IMG/VR virus record: IMGVR_UViG_3300027833_000013
Location: 62,001-126,000 of that record
Source of the DNA: a virus
Length of the DNA: 64,000 nucleotides
Strand: one strand, 5' to 3'
Shown here: positions 52,044 through 60,859 of the stretch, piece by piece
Numbering within the stretch: the stretch's first letter is position 1
How the letters are laid out: every line of letters begins with the position of its first letter
Program-made: the position numbers and the translations under genes
Notes under the pieces: generated by a model
Told to the model about the DNA's origin: nothing
The model's database searches: none
The model's input: the letters and a program-made list of their open reading frames with translations, nothing else

Positions 52044-53513
52044 ATGGCATACACAATTAATAGATACGCAGGTACTACTTTAGCTACTGTACAAGACGGA
52101 ACAGTAGATGCAACTTCCGATTTACGGTTTGTAGGTAAGAACTATGCAGGTTACGGTGAAATACAGAATGAAAACTTCTTATTCTTACTTGAAAATTTTA
52201 GTGGAGCATCACAACCACCAAAGGCTATATCAGGACAAGTTTGGTATGACAGTGCAGTACAAAAATTAAAGTTTTATAATGGTACTAAATTTAAAAATAC
52301 CGGCGGAGCAGAAGTATCGGCGACACAGCCAGTTGGATTAACATCAGGCGACTTTTGGTGGGATAGTGGTAACAATCAGTTATATGCATATGACGGAACA
52401 TCATTTATATTAGTAGGACCACAAAGTACAGGTAGTGGCGTTACACAGATGCAAAGTAAAACTGTTAAAGATACTACGTCAACAAATAGAAGTGTTATTG
52501 CCGCGACAATTAACGATGAAGTAGTTTATTTAATCAGTAGTATTGAATTTACTATTGATAGTACAGATGCATCAAATGCAATTACAGGATTTGATGTAGT
52601 TAAGAAAGGCCTTACTTTAATTAACACTACAGTGGCCACAAACGGAGTTACAAGTTCTGATCATGTGTATCATGGCACGTCATCAAACGCATTAAGATTA
52701 GGTGGAAATTTAGCAAGTGATTACTTACTAAGTTCTTCAGGTTCATTTACAGATGTTGTACGTTTTGCAGATACTGGATATTCAGTAGGCGATAGTAATG
52801 ATTTGCTTATTAAAATTGAAAATGGTAATGACGGTGTAATTGGCAACCAAGTGGGCACTAACAGTATTATTAAAATAAAAGCTAATAATGCATCAGGTTC
52901 ATTAACTCATTCTGCAACATTTACAGCATTAGGAATGACCCCTGCAAGTACTAACGCATTTGACATCGGAGCGTCGGGCAATGTATGGGCTAACGTTTAT
53001 GCAACAAACTTACAAGGTAATGCAACAACTGCAAGTGCTTTAAAATTAAGCGGAACTGTATATACTCCAAATGCTTCGGCAATTGCAAATACAGCGGCAA
53101 TTAGAGATGCATCAGGTAACTTAACAGCAAACTTATTCCAAGGCATTGCAACACAAGCACGTTATGCTGACTTAGCAGAGAAATACACAACAACAGAAGA
53201 ATTGCCAGCAGGTACAGCAGTAGCAGTAGGCGGCGAAGCAGAAGTTCAACCAGCAGTAGCAAGTAATCATTGCATTGGAGTTGTTTCAACTGATCCGGCA
53301 TACATGATGAACAGTGAAGCAGAAGGTCAATATATTGGACTTAAAGGACGTTTACCAGTAAGAGTAAAAGGCCTTGTTAAAAAAGGCCAAGCTGTATATG
53401 CATTAGACAATGGTGTATGTACTACACTTTCAACAACGGCACTGGTAGGAATTGCACTTGAGTCAAGTGATGACATAAACGAAAAATTAATCGAGTGTGT
53501 TTTAAAAGTATAA
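52044..53513 (+). CDS. Tail fibre (paralogue 3) with ADLAEKY-type C-terminal domain
   Basis: A 489-aa protein. The N-terminal module again: RFVGKNYAGYGEIQNENFLF, SGASQPPKAISGQVWYDSAV, then TSGDFWWDSGNNQLYAYDG. The C-terminal third starts ARYADLAEKYTTTEELPAGT near 372 and continues with CIGVVSTDPAYMMNSEAEGQ and GLKGRLPVRVKGLVKKGQAV. This domain is common at fibre C-termini, and related forms in other phages act as intramolecular chaperones or autoproteolytic G2-type domains. Whether it self-cleaves is not clear from the sequence. It is read from a late box 25 bp upstream and is probably co-expressed with the two preceding fibres. Confidence 0.8.
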   Translation: MAYTINRYAGTTLATVQDGTVDATSDLRFVGKNYAGYGEIQNENFLFLLENFSGASQPPKAISGQVWYDSAVQKLKFYNGTKFKNTGGAEVSATQPVGLTSGDFWWDSGNNQLYAYDGTSFILVGPQSTGSGVTQMQSKTVKDTTSTNRSVIAATINDEVVYLISSIEFTIDSTDASNAITGFDVVKKGLTLINTTVATNGVTSSDHVYHGTSSNALRLGGNLASDYLLSSSGSFTDVVRFADTGYSVGDSNDLLIKIENGNDGVIGNQVGTNSIIKIKANNASGSLTHSATFTALGMTPASTNAFDIGASGNVWANVYATNLQGNATTASALKLSGTVYTPNASAIANTAAIRDASGNLTANLFQGIATQARYADLAEKYTTTEELPAGTAVAVGGEAEVQPAVASNHCIGVVSTDPAYMMNSEAEGQYIGLKGRLPVRVKGLVKKGQAVYALDNGVCTTLSTTALVGIALESSDDINEKLIECVLKV

Positions 53514-53516
53514 ATA
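53509..53516 (+). promoter_or_regulatory. Late promoter TATAAATA
   Basis: A perfect late octamer overlapping the stop codon of fibre paralogue 3, 36 bp before the next ATG (53552), with AAGTAAGGAAGAAT as ribosome site. Confidence 0.7.
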
Positions 53517-53551
53517 GTTATATACGTATATATAAAAGTAAGGAAGAATAA

Positions 53552-54448
53552 ATGGCGGTAGGCGACTTAATTACAGCGGCACGATATAATAACGCACAAG
53601 CGCGGGTGGCTGCGATTATGGGAGTTGGTGCCACTACTGAAGGATACGGACAAACGTTAGAAAGTTCTCAAGTTAGTACTGCATTAACAGTAACAGCAGA
53701 ACATATTAATGATTTGTATACTGATATTATTAGCGGCAGAATACACCAAACTGGTGCTACTCCTAACAGTATAACACAAATTGTTGTAGGCAATACTATT
53801 GCTGATGCAACTAGTGATGATCCAGACGGAACTGCCAAAGGCTTCCAAGATTACGAAGACTTAATAGCAATACTTGAAGCATCGCCAGGTAGATTTGCAC
53901 TAAGTGCATCACAATCGACTAGCGGAACTGGTGTTACTAGTTCTAGAACAGCACAGTGGAACACAGATGTGTCGACTGTTGTGCGTGTTGATTTTTCATC
54001 ATCGGATGCACGTAGAAATTATTTTAATGCCGGTAGCACAATTAAGTTTGAAGCATCATTAACAAGTCAAAGCGGATCAAAATCTAACGATTGGGCAAGT
54101 ATGTTAACTAATATGGGCACAATTGCAATGGGGTATACTGCTACTACTACAACTGGTACAGGAACAACTAGTTCAATTGGCAATTTTGATCTAACTGGAA
54201 CTAATCAAGTAATATTCCGTAAGCCAGGAACAGGTGTTTACTCTGCAAACGATTATTATGTTTATGCAAAAGCAAACTCAGCTACACAATTAGAATTTAC
54301 AATACTATTCCAAGAAGAAGCGGCAGGTAATCCAAATATCGACGAACAAGTAAACGGTACACTAACTAGTACAGTTAAGTTTACTCGAGCAAGTGGATCA
54401 TATGTTACTACACCAGCACCGAGCTTTGTTACTGTAACTTCACTTTAA
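53552..54448 (+). CDS. Putative virion structural protein closing the late fibre module
   Basis: A 298-aa protein. The N-terminal half is helical (MAVGDLITAARYNNAQARVA, EHINDLYTDIISGRIHQTGA); the C-terminal half is beta-rich with VVRVDFSSSDARRNYFNAGS near 145 and TGVYSANDYYVYAKANSATQ near 228. The 'ARRNYFNAGxxI.F' phrase is one I know from small structural proteins of marine myophages. No enzymatic motif is seen. It is read from its own late promoter. The next gene is separated by a sigma70 promoter, so this is the last gene of the late unit. Confidence 0.7.
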   Translation: MAVGDLITAARYNNAQARVAAIMGVGATTEGYGQTLESSQVSTALTVTAEHINDLYTDIISGRIHQTGATPNSITQIVVGNTIADATSDDPDGTAKGFQDYEDLIAILEASPGRFALSASQSTSGTGVTSSRTAQWNTDVSTVVRVDFSSSDARRNYFNAGSTIKFEASLTSQSGSKSNDWASMLTNMGTIAMGYTATTTTGTGTTSSIGNFDLTGTNQVIFRKPGTGVYSANDYYVYAKANSATQLEFTILFQEEAAGNPNIDEQVNGTLTSTVKFTRASGSYVTTPAPSFVTVTSL

Positions 54449-54451
54449 CCA

Positions 54452-54480
54452 TTGACAACCTTAACTTTTTAGTATATACT
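54452..54480 (+). promoter_or_regulatory. Sigma70-type promoter of the glycosyltransferase/radical-SAM operon
   Basis: Perfect TTGACA (54452-54457), a 17-bp spacer and TATACT (54475-54480) lie 24 bp before the ATG at 54505. A perfect 7-bp inverted repeat (54474-54491) overlaps the -10 and start site. Confidence 0.85.
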
Positions 54481-54491
54481 ATACAGTATAT
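54474..54491. repeat. Operator-like inverted repeat at the -10/+1 of the accessory operon
   Basis: ATATACT (54474-54480), spacer ATAC, AGTATAT (54485-54491). It is placed where a repressor would block host polymerase; it could also form a weak hairpin at the transcript 5' end. Confidence 0.5.
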
Positions 54492-54504
54492 CTAAGGAGT
54501 AACT

Positions 54505-54840
54505 ATGGACGAACGACTAGAAAAAGCATTAGCTGTTAGTAAAGCATTAGAAACACATCAAAATCAAAAAAATATTCTTCATAAGCAGTATAAAGATAAT
54601 TTACTCTATTACTTTGATGGACATAAAGTTAGTGTAGACCTTTCTTTAATTAGTTACTGTACTAATAGAACAGGACCTGTAGTTATTATAGACGATAACA
54701 AGACTCCGACACTTATTGATAACGTTGAAGAATTTAATAAAAAAATAACAGCAATGTACGACACTGCAACACGTAAATACCTTGTTGAATTTAAAAAGAT
54801 TAAATCAAAAAGGTCAGTAGAGGAATTAATCGACCTATGA
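54505..54840 (+). CDS. Small protein of unknown function, first gene of accessory operon
   Basis: A 111-aa protein with a charged helical start (MDERLEKALAVSKALETHQN), a central beta region (LLYYFDGHKVSVDLSLISYC, about 32-51; TGPVVIIDDNKTPTLID, about 55-71) and a basic helical C-terminus (FKKIKSKRSVEELIDL). No known motif is seen. Its ribosome site, CTAAGGAGTAACT, is strong and its stop overlaps the next ATG by four bases. Its lead position suggests an accessory or regulatory role for the enzymes that follow, but nothing in the sequence shows it. Confidence 0.65.
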   Translation: MDERLEKALAVSKALETHQNQKNILHKQYKDNLLYYFDGHKVSVDLSLISYCTNRTGPVVIIDDNKTPTLIDNVEEFNKKITAMYDTATRKYLVEFKKIKSKRSVEELIDL

Positions 54841-55685
54841 CTCAAGGCGTATTGTTATTTGCATATAATTCTAAACATATGGATTATACAAAACAAGCTA
54901 TATATTGTGCAAAACTTATCAAAGAATACCTTGGTAAGGAAGTTGCACTAGTAACTGATAACGAAGAATATATTCAACGTCAATATCCGTTTTATACAAA
55001 GTATATAGATCATGTTATTACAACTGGTCATGAGGATAATGTACAAGAGCGTGTGTACAATGACGGACTGTATCACAGTGATCGCCAACGTTGGTATAAT
55101 ACTAATAGAAGCTCATGTTTTGAATTGACTCCGTTTGACGAAACACTTGTAATAGATACAGATGTTTTAATTTTTAATGACGAATTAAATAGATGCTTTG
55201 ACTCGACAGAAGATTTTCTAATATCTAAAGATTATAACTTTGTTGATATGAAGCGCGACTATTCAGAGTTTAATAAAGTGTCTGATACAACATGTGATAT
55301 GTTTTGGGCAACTGCATTTTATTTTAAAAAAACTGCATTTACAAATGTATTTTTTGATCTTATCGAACACATTAAAGAAAATTGGCATTTCTATAGACTA
55401 GTATATGAAGTTGTAGAAGTTAAGTTTAGAAACGATTATGCATTTAGCATAGCAATACATATGCTTCGAGGCATGAAAGACGCAACTTGGCCATCCCGTG
55501 TTCCTGCAAGCATTTGGATTACTGTAGATAAAGACATACTACATTCAATAAACGATACTAAATTAACCGTGTTATTACACAAAGAATACGACTATCAAGC
55601 AAGTGCAATTTGTGATGCTAATGTACACGTAATGAATAAGTTTTCATTAGAACGTTGCATTGACAAGGTATTTGAAAATGAGTAA
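54837..55685 (+). CDS. GT-A-fold glycosyltransferase-like protein 1
   Basis: A 282-aa protein. It begins with a nucleotide-binding-type strand (TQGVLLFAYNSKHMDYTKQA) followed by VALVTDNEEY, then a DxD-type metal/sugar-nucleotide motif, LVIDTDVLIF with D107 and D109. A YNTNRSS block precedes it, and MFWATAFYFKKTAFTN and FRNDYAFSIAIHML follow, where GT8-like enzymes have acceptor and second aspartate segments. No signal peptide or membrane helix is visible, so it acts in the host cytoplasm. The 279-aa neighbour has the same plan. Donor and acceptor are unknown. Overlap with the preceding gene is 4 bp, with the next 8 bp. Confidence 0.75.
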   Translation: MTQGVLLFAYNSKHMDYTKQAIYCAKLIKEYLGKEVALVTDNEEYIQRQYPFYTKYIDHVITTGHEDNVQERVYNDGLYHSDRQRWYNTNRSSCFELTPFDETLVIDTDVLIFNDELNRCFDSTEDFLISKDYNFVDMKRDYSEFNKVSDTTCDMFWATAFYFKKTAFTNVFFDLIEHIKENWHFYRLVYEVVEVKFRNDYAFSIAIHMLRGMKDATWPSRVPASIWITVDKDILHSINDTKLTVLLHKEYDYQASAICDANVHVMNKFSLERCIDKVFENE

Positions 55686-56517
55686 CGGTGTATGTTTACT
55701 AGCACAAAATAACGATACTACTGATTATATTAGACAAGCCTACGCACTTGCATTAAGCATTATTGCAAAGTCTCCTAAACAAAAAGTAAGCCTTATTACT
55801 AATGACAGTGTGCGTGACAAATACAGAAAAGTATTTGATCAAATCATTCCTATTCCTTGGGACGATAGTGCAACTAAAAGTAACTGGAAAATTGAAAATA
55901 GATGGAAAGTTTATCATGCAACACCTTACAGAAATACTATAGTATTTGATGTTGACATGCTAGTATTAGAGGATTTAGACATATACTGGAATCAGTTACA
56001 AAAAAATAATGTTGATCACGATATACTTTTTACTACGCAAGTGGTCAATTATAGGAACGAGCCTGTAACAAGTAGGTATTATAGAAAAACATTTGATGCA
56101 AACAACTTGCCTAATTTATATTCAGGAATGTATTACTTTAAAAAAGCAGAAACTACAAAACAATTTTTTGGCTTGCTAAAAACTGTTATGTGGAATTGGG
56201 GCGACTTTTACAAGATCAGTCTAAGTAAAATACCTCAAGAATGGTGTAGCTTTGATGTGTGTACTGCAATAACTGCAAAGTTATTAGATAGGACATACAC
56301 TATCGGAGACAACAATAATATTCTTGAGTTTACCCATATGAAATCGAGATTACAGAATGTTGATATTGATGATAAATGGACTAAGTCTCTTTTTGTAGAT
56401 TTTAATAAAGATCTTAATTTAATAGTTGGCGGAATTAAGCAGTCAGGAATATTTCATTATGTTGAAGATGAATTCTTAACAGACGAAATAGTTAGTATAC
56501 TAGAGGAAGCAATATGA
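55678..56517 (+). CDS. GT-A-fold glycosyltransferase-like protein 2
   Basis: A 279-aa protein starting at the ATG at 55678 (MSNGVCLLAQNNDTTDYIRQ). An in-frame ATG six codons upstream lies deeper in the previous gene. It shares the plan of the preceding protein: VSLITNDSVRDKY, then TIVFDVDMLVLEDL with D91 and D93, LYSGMYYFKKAETTKQFFGL near 147 and EWCSFDVCTAITAKLL near 190. The FDxD motif suits a metal-dependent nucleotide-sugar transferase. Two adjacent paralogues may add different sugars in sequence. It is translationally coupled on both sides. Confidence 0.75.
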   Translation: MSNGVCLLAQNNDTTDYIRQAYALALSIIAKSPKQKVSLITNDSVRDKYRKVFDQIIPIPWDDSATKSNWKIENRWKVYHATPYRNTIVFDVDMLVLEDLDIYWNQLQKNNVDHDILFTTQVVNYRNEPVTSRYYRKTFDANNLPNLYSGMYYFKKAETTKQFFGLLKTVMWNWGDFYKISLSKIPQEWCSFDVCTAITAKLLDRTYTIGDNNNILEFTHMKSRLQNVDIDDKWTKSLFVDFNKDLNLIVGGIKQSGIFHYVEDEFLTDEIVSILEEAI

Positions 56518-57140
56518 GTTACTATGCGTATTACAATGAAAAATGCGAAGTTACACAGATATCTAATGAGCCAGATCTGTCTACGAACGACATGTATATT
56601 TTAATTGATGAAGAAATGTTTATTGCATTTGCTAATGAAAAAATTAATTATATCAATTATAAAGTTATAAGCGGAAAGTTAACACTTAAAGCAGAAATTG
56701 AATTAGAAAAATATACTGACTCAAGAATCCCAATTGAACTTACTGATACATTAATAGAAAACTGCATGGTAGTAACACAAGATAAAAAAAATAAACATTG
56801 GTTTGCACAGTGTTATCTTAGTAGTGATGTTATAGAAAACTTTCTACTTATGCCAAAAGAACAAATTGAAAAAAAGATATTTACATTTTATGTAACAGCA
56901 AAAGACAACAGATTTATTTTACTTGATACAATAAAAATACCTGCAAAGTTTGTCCTCACAAAGAATGAAGGATGGCACACTGAAGCAACTAGTGCAGATA
57001 CTGGAGATGTGGTTGAAGTATTTACTGCACCGGCGTATACTATACCTAATATAGACAAAGAAATAGTAACTCAGGATGTTAGATTACTCGTCAGAAGAGA
57101 CTTTTTAACCTATCATCATAAAGTAGGAGAACTTACATGA
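56514..57140 (+). CDS. Unknown protein in the accessory operon
   Basis: A 208-aa protein that I do not recognise. The N-terminal part (MSYYAYYNEKCEVTQISNEP; DMYILIDEEMFIAFANEKIN) looks like a small beta-sheet domain of the type seen on phage-encoded accessory proteins. The middle and C-terminal parts are beta-rich (VIENFLLMPKEQIEKKIFTF near 120; IVTQDVRLLVRRDFLTYHHK near the end). No cysteine cluster or catalytic motif is visible. It overlaps both neighbours by ATGA junctions and is therefore expressed with the glycosyltransferases. A binding or scaffolding role is a guess. Confidence 0.6.
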   Translation: MSYYAYYNEKCEVTQISNEPDLSTNDMYILIDEEMFIAFANEKINYINYKVISGKLTLKAEIELEKYTDSRIPIELTDTLIENCMVVTQDKKNKHWFAQCYLSSDVIENFLLMPKEQIEKKIFTFYVTAKDNRFILLDTIKIPAKFVLTKNEGWHTEATSADTGDVVEVFTAPAYTIPNIDKEIVTQDVRLLVRRDFLTYHHKVGELT

Positions 57141-58057
57141 AAATTATAGATTATGATATTATATACTTGTCATACGACGAGCCAAACGCAGAAAAAAACT
57201 ATGCAGACCTATTAAGTAAAGTGCCTTGGGCAAAACGGGTGCATGGTGTAGAAGGCAGTGATGCCGCACACAAAGCATGTGCAAACCTAAGTGAAACAGA
57301 TCGTTTTATTACAGTAGATGGCGACAACATTATTAATGCAGAGTTTTTAGGACAAGAACTTGACTTTGATGATCATGCAGATTTAGAACACAGTGTAATT
57401 AGTTGGTGCGGCAGGAATATAATTAACGGATTAATGTACGGCAATGGTGGATTAAAATGTTGGCCAAAGCAGTATGTGTTAGATATGAAAACACATGAAA
57501 ACGCAGAAGCAGACAACCCGCATGCACAAGTTGACTTTTGCTGGGATCTAAAATACATACAGCAAAACAGTTGGTATAGCGATGTACATAATAATGAAAC
57601 TGCACTACAAGCATGGAGGGCAGGGTTCCGTGAAGGTGTTAAGATGTCATTAGATCAAGGAGTGCGACCAACTAAAGAAGCTTTCTTACAAGGCCATTGG
57701 AAAAACTTACATAGGTTGTGGGTGTGGTTAATGGCAGGCGCTGATGTAGAAAATGGACTATGGGCTATTTATGGTGCTCGAGAAGGATTATATATGACAA
57801 TGTGTACAGATTGGGATTATGTACAAGTTAGGGATTTTGAATATTTAAACGAGTACTGGAATAAAACAGTTAGTGTATATATAAATGACGACAACTTGTT
57901 AGAATCAATTCAACGGTTAGGCAACAGTCTTATTGATGAATTAGAAATACCCATTGCTAAGAATCCTTTAGATGCACAACAAAGTAAGTTCTTTAAAGAA
58001 GTTTACCAGAATCCGAGTAGGAATGCACGACAACAGTTTGTGATTGATCCTGAATGA
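57137..58057 (+). CDS. GT2-like glycosyltransferase candidate
   Basis: A 306-aa protein. Its start IIDYDIIYLSYDEPNAEKNY and WAKRVHGVEGSDAAHKACAN (about 31-50) match the opening of GT2-type nucleotide-diphospho-sugar transferases, and DRFITVDGDNIINAEFL (about 55-71) supplies the D-x-D equivalent DGD. The block HAQVDFCWDLKYIQQNSWYS near 135 and many Trp residues later (HWKNLHRLWVWLMAGADVEN) are unusual for the family. Similar proteins occur in marine myophages. No membrane segments are seen. It sits between the unknown 208-aa protein and the first radical SAM gene with ATGA overlaps on both sides. Substrate unknown. Confidence 0.7.
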   Translation: MKIIDYDIIYLSYDEPNAEKNYADLLSKVPWAKRVHGVEGSDAAHKACANLSETDRFITVDGDNIINAEFLGQELDFDDHADLEHSVISWCGRNIINGLMYGNGGLKCWPKQYVLDMKTHENAEADNPHAQVDFCWDLKYIQQNSWYSDVHNNETALQAWRAGFREGVKMSLDQGVRPTKEAFLQGHWKNLHRLWVWLMAGADVENGLWAIYGAREGLYMTMCTDWDYVQVRDFEYLNEYWNKTVSVYINDDNLLESIQRLGNSLIDELEIPIAKNPLDAQQSKFFKEVYQNPSRNARQQFVIDPE

Positions 58058-59424
58058 GTAACGAACAACGTATAGAAGAATTAAAACTAAAAAAAGATCT
58101 AATAAATTCTGTTAGTTGTAGTTTCTGTACGGCTAAGTGGTTACAAACAACCCTTATGTTACAAAATGGATATAACCATAGTTGCCATCACCCGGCACCG
58201 CATAAAATTCCATTAGAAGAAATAGAAGCAGATCCCGCAGCCTTGCACAATAGTAAGTTTAAAAAAGAACAACGTGCTATGATGTTAAAAGGTGACCGCC
58301 CTTCGGAATGTGATTACTGTTGGAAGATTGAAGATTTAGACAAAGATTATTTTTCAGACAGACATTATAAAACAGCAGACAACTGGGCATGGGACAGATT
58401 TGAAGATATTGCTAAAAGCAATCCACAAGATAATGTATATCCTAGTTACTTAGAAGTTAGTTTTTCAAATGCTTGTAATTTTGCATGTGCTTACTGCTCG
58501 CCTGAAATTAGCAGTAAGTGGATGGAAGATATAAAACAAAACGGTGAGTATCCGGACGGTGCTCATAACTTAGATTATTTAAAGCAAGCTGGAAAATTTC
58601 CATATGCAAACAACGAAGACAATCCGTATGTAACAGCATTTTGGAAATGGTTTCCTGATGCACTTCCGCATTTAAAAGTTCTACGTATTACAGGCGGCGA
58701 ACCTACAATGAGTAAAGATACTTGGAAGTTATTAGATTACATAATTAATAATCCACAACCTCAATTAGAAATTGCAGTTAATACAAATTTAAATGTTCCA
58801 GCAAAGCTAATAGATAAATTAATATACTATAGCGGCGAGCTTGAAGGTAAACTTAAAAAGTTTGACATATACACAAGTGCTGAAGCAGTTGGTGACCAAA
58901 ATGATTATGTAAGAGATGGGATGAATTACAAAGTTTGGATGACTAATGTACATCGTATGTTGTATGAAACTAATAGTACTGTAGCAATAATGACAACTAT
59001 TAATATTTTAAGTTTGCCTAGCTTTGCTAAATTTATACAAGACGTTATGGAACTTAGAAAAGATTACAATTTAAATTTTGAACACAATAGAATTCCGTTA
59101 AGCATTAACTATCTTAGATGGCCTTTGCATTTACAAACTATACTATTAGATAAAGAACAACGTGTAAAGTACGCTAATGAAATTGAGAGTACATGCGAGT
59201 CTTGGCTCAAATATTACAGTAAAGAAAAATATGCTAGAATTTACTTAGAAGAATTTGATCAAATAAAACGGTTGTGTAACTATCTTAGAAACACAGAACC
59301 AGCTATTCAGTATCGTGGTAACTTTTGCAGATATATACATGCATACGATAAGCGTCGAAACAAAAACTTTAAAGATACTTTTCCAGAGTACTCAACATTA
59401 TTAGAGGATTGGCATGCCAGCTAA
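58054..59424 (+). CDS. Radical SAM protein 1 with N-terminal auxiliary cysteine cluster
   Basis: A 456-aa protein. The canonical CxxxCxxC is CNFACAYC (C141, C145, C148), with LRITGGEPTMSKDTW (GGEP) near 222. An N-terminal cysteine set, C22, C25, C44 (SCHHP), C86 and C89 (SECDYCWKIED), comes before the radical SAM core; twitch/SPASM enzymes usually hold auxiliary iron-sulfur cysteines after it. These enzymes cleave SAM to start radical chemistry on peptides, sugars or small molecules. Here they follow glycosyltransferases, so sugar or peptide modification is plausible. It is about 40% alike by eye to the next gene in its first 150 residues. The 11-bp overlap with the next gene couples them. 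Confidence 0.88.
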   Translation: MSNEQRIEELKLKKDLINSVSCSFCTAKWLQTTLMLQNGYNHSCHHPAPHKIPLEEIEADPAALHNSKFKKEQRAMMLKGDRPSECDYCWKIEDLDKDYFSDRHYKTADNWAWDRFEDIAKSNPQDNVYPSYLEVSFSNACNFACAYCSPEISSKWMEDIKQNGEYPDGAHNLDYLKQAGKFPYANNEDNPYVTAFWKWFPDALPHLKVLRITGGEPTMSKDTWKLLDYIINNPQPQLEIAVNTNLNVPAKLIDKLIYYSGELEGKLKKFDIYTSAEAVGDQNDYVRDGMNYKVWMTNVHRMLYETNSTVAIMTTINILSLPSFAKFIQDVMELRKDYNLNFEHNRIPLSINYLRWPLHLQTILLDKEQRVKYANEIESTCESWLKYYSKEKYARIYLEEFDQIKRLCNYLRNTEPAIQYRGNFCRYIHAYDKRRNKNFKDTFPEYSTLLEDWHAS

Positions 59425-60859
59425 AGAAGATGAAACATTGCTACAGTACAGGCAACGTATAATAGATCCAAAGAGTACTAGCTTCTGTGGTGCAAAATGG
59501 TTTAATGCAACTACTTGGTTAGGTAGTGGCACAACTGCTAGTTGTCACCACCCGCCGGCACATCAGATTCCATTAGAAGAAGTAGAAGAAAACTACACAG
59601 CAATTCACAACACTAAACATAAGAAAGAGATGCGTAGGCAAATGCAAACGGGCGAACGCCCTGCAGAGTGCGAGTATTGTTGGAAAATGGAAGATATGAA
59701 AAAAGATGCAGTAAGTGATCGCACCTTTAAAACTATTATCTATACTGACGAAGAACTACAGGCTGCATATGATGCAGACTGGAATGAAAACACAGGTCTT
59801 AAAACGTTTGAAATTGCGTTTGATAGAACTTGTAACTTAGCGTGTTCGTATTGCAATGCTAGTTTTAGTACTACATGGGCAAAAGATATTAATAAGAATG
59901 GTCCTTATGAAAACTTAGTCAGTGATGGCGCAGGTGCGTTTAAACACAATGGTGATTGGGCCGCTCCGTACGATAATGATGCAGACAATCCTTATATACA
60001 GGCATTTTGGAAATGGTGGGATAACGGCCTTGCAGATAGTTTAGATGAACTACGCATTACAGGTGGCGAACCACTAATGAGCGGCAACACTTGGAAACTA
60101 TTTGATTGGTATTCTAAACAGAAATCAGATATGCGATTTGCTATTAACTCGAACTTAATTGCAAAAGAAAGCATTATTAATAAGTTGATTGAAAAAGCCC
60201 AAGGAATTAAAAAGTTCCACATTTATACTAGCTGTGAAGCAGTTGGTGAACAGGCTGAATACATCCGGGACGGGTTAGTTTACGATCAATGGGTAAACAA
60301 CGTAACACGTATTTTAGATGAAACTGACGTAGAGCTACATTGCATGATGACTATTAATAGTTTATGCTTGTTTAGTATTACAGAATTTCTTGATCAAATC
60401 TATACGCTAAAAGAACGTACAGGAACAAAAACGCCGACAGTAAGTTTAAACTTATTACGTTTTCCAAGTTTCCAAAGTCCTTTAGCATTGCCAGTACATC
60501 TTAAAGATTATTGCTACAATAAACTAAATGATTGGTATAACGTAAACAAGCACAAAGCGTTATGGCACGAGCATGAAAAAGCAAGCATCGAACGTTTAAT
60601 AGATTATCTAGTTACTGTAGATGCTCCGCATAGACGCACGAGCAATCCTGTAACACTATGGCGCGACTTTAAAACATTTTATCAGCAATATGATGTACGT
60701 AGAAATAAAAACATAAACGTGTTTCCAAAAATCCTAACAGATTGGATAGAAAGTATTCCTGATACAGATGCAAGTATTACAGAACTTGCAGAAAAAGAAG
60801 GATGGATATTAAATCCTGATAATAAGAATATTGCCAAAGGACTAGCAACATATGACTAA
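59414..60859 (+). CDS. Radical SAM protein 2 (paralogue of the preceding)
   Basis: A 481-aa protein with the same plan: N-terminal C25, C44 (ASCHHPPAHQIPLEE), C86 and C89 (AECEYCWKMED), then CNLACSYC (C140, C144, C147) and LRITGGEPLMSGNTW. In place of the first copy's CxxC it has only SFCGAKW, so one cysteine is absent. The TSCEAVGEQAEYIRDGLVYD block after residue 270 mirrors SAEAVGDQNDYVRDGMNYK in the first copy. Tandem duplication with divergence is evident. The two may act on different positions of one substrate or form a heterodimer. The C-terminus adds an extra segment ending GWILNPDNKNIAKGLATYD. Confidence 0.88.
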   Translation: MPAKEDETLLQYRQRIIDPKSTSFCGAKWFNATTWLGSGTTASCHHPPAHQIPLEEVEENYTAIHNTKHKKEMRRQMQTGERPAECEYCWKMEDMKKDAVSDRTFKTIIYTDEELQAAYDADWNENTGLKTFEIAFDRTCNLACSYCNASFSTTWAKDINKNGPYENLVSDGAGAFKHNGDWAAPYDNDADNPYIQAFWKWWDNGLADSLDELRITGGEPLMSGNTWKLFDWYSKQKSDMRFAINSNLIAKESIINKLIEKAQGIKKFHIYTSCEAVGEQAEYIRDGLVYDQWVNNVTRILDETDVELHCMMTINSLCLFSITEFLDQIYTLKERTGTKTPTVSLNLLRFPSFQSPLALPVHLKDYCYNKLNDWYNVNKHKALWHEHEKASIERLIDYLVTVDAPHRRTSNPVTLWRDFKTFYQQYDVRRNKNINVFPKILTDWIESIPDTDASITELAEKEGWILNPDNKNIAKGLATYD

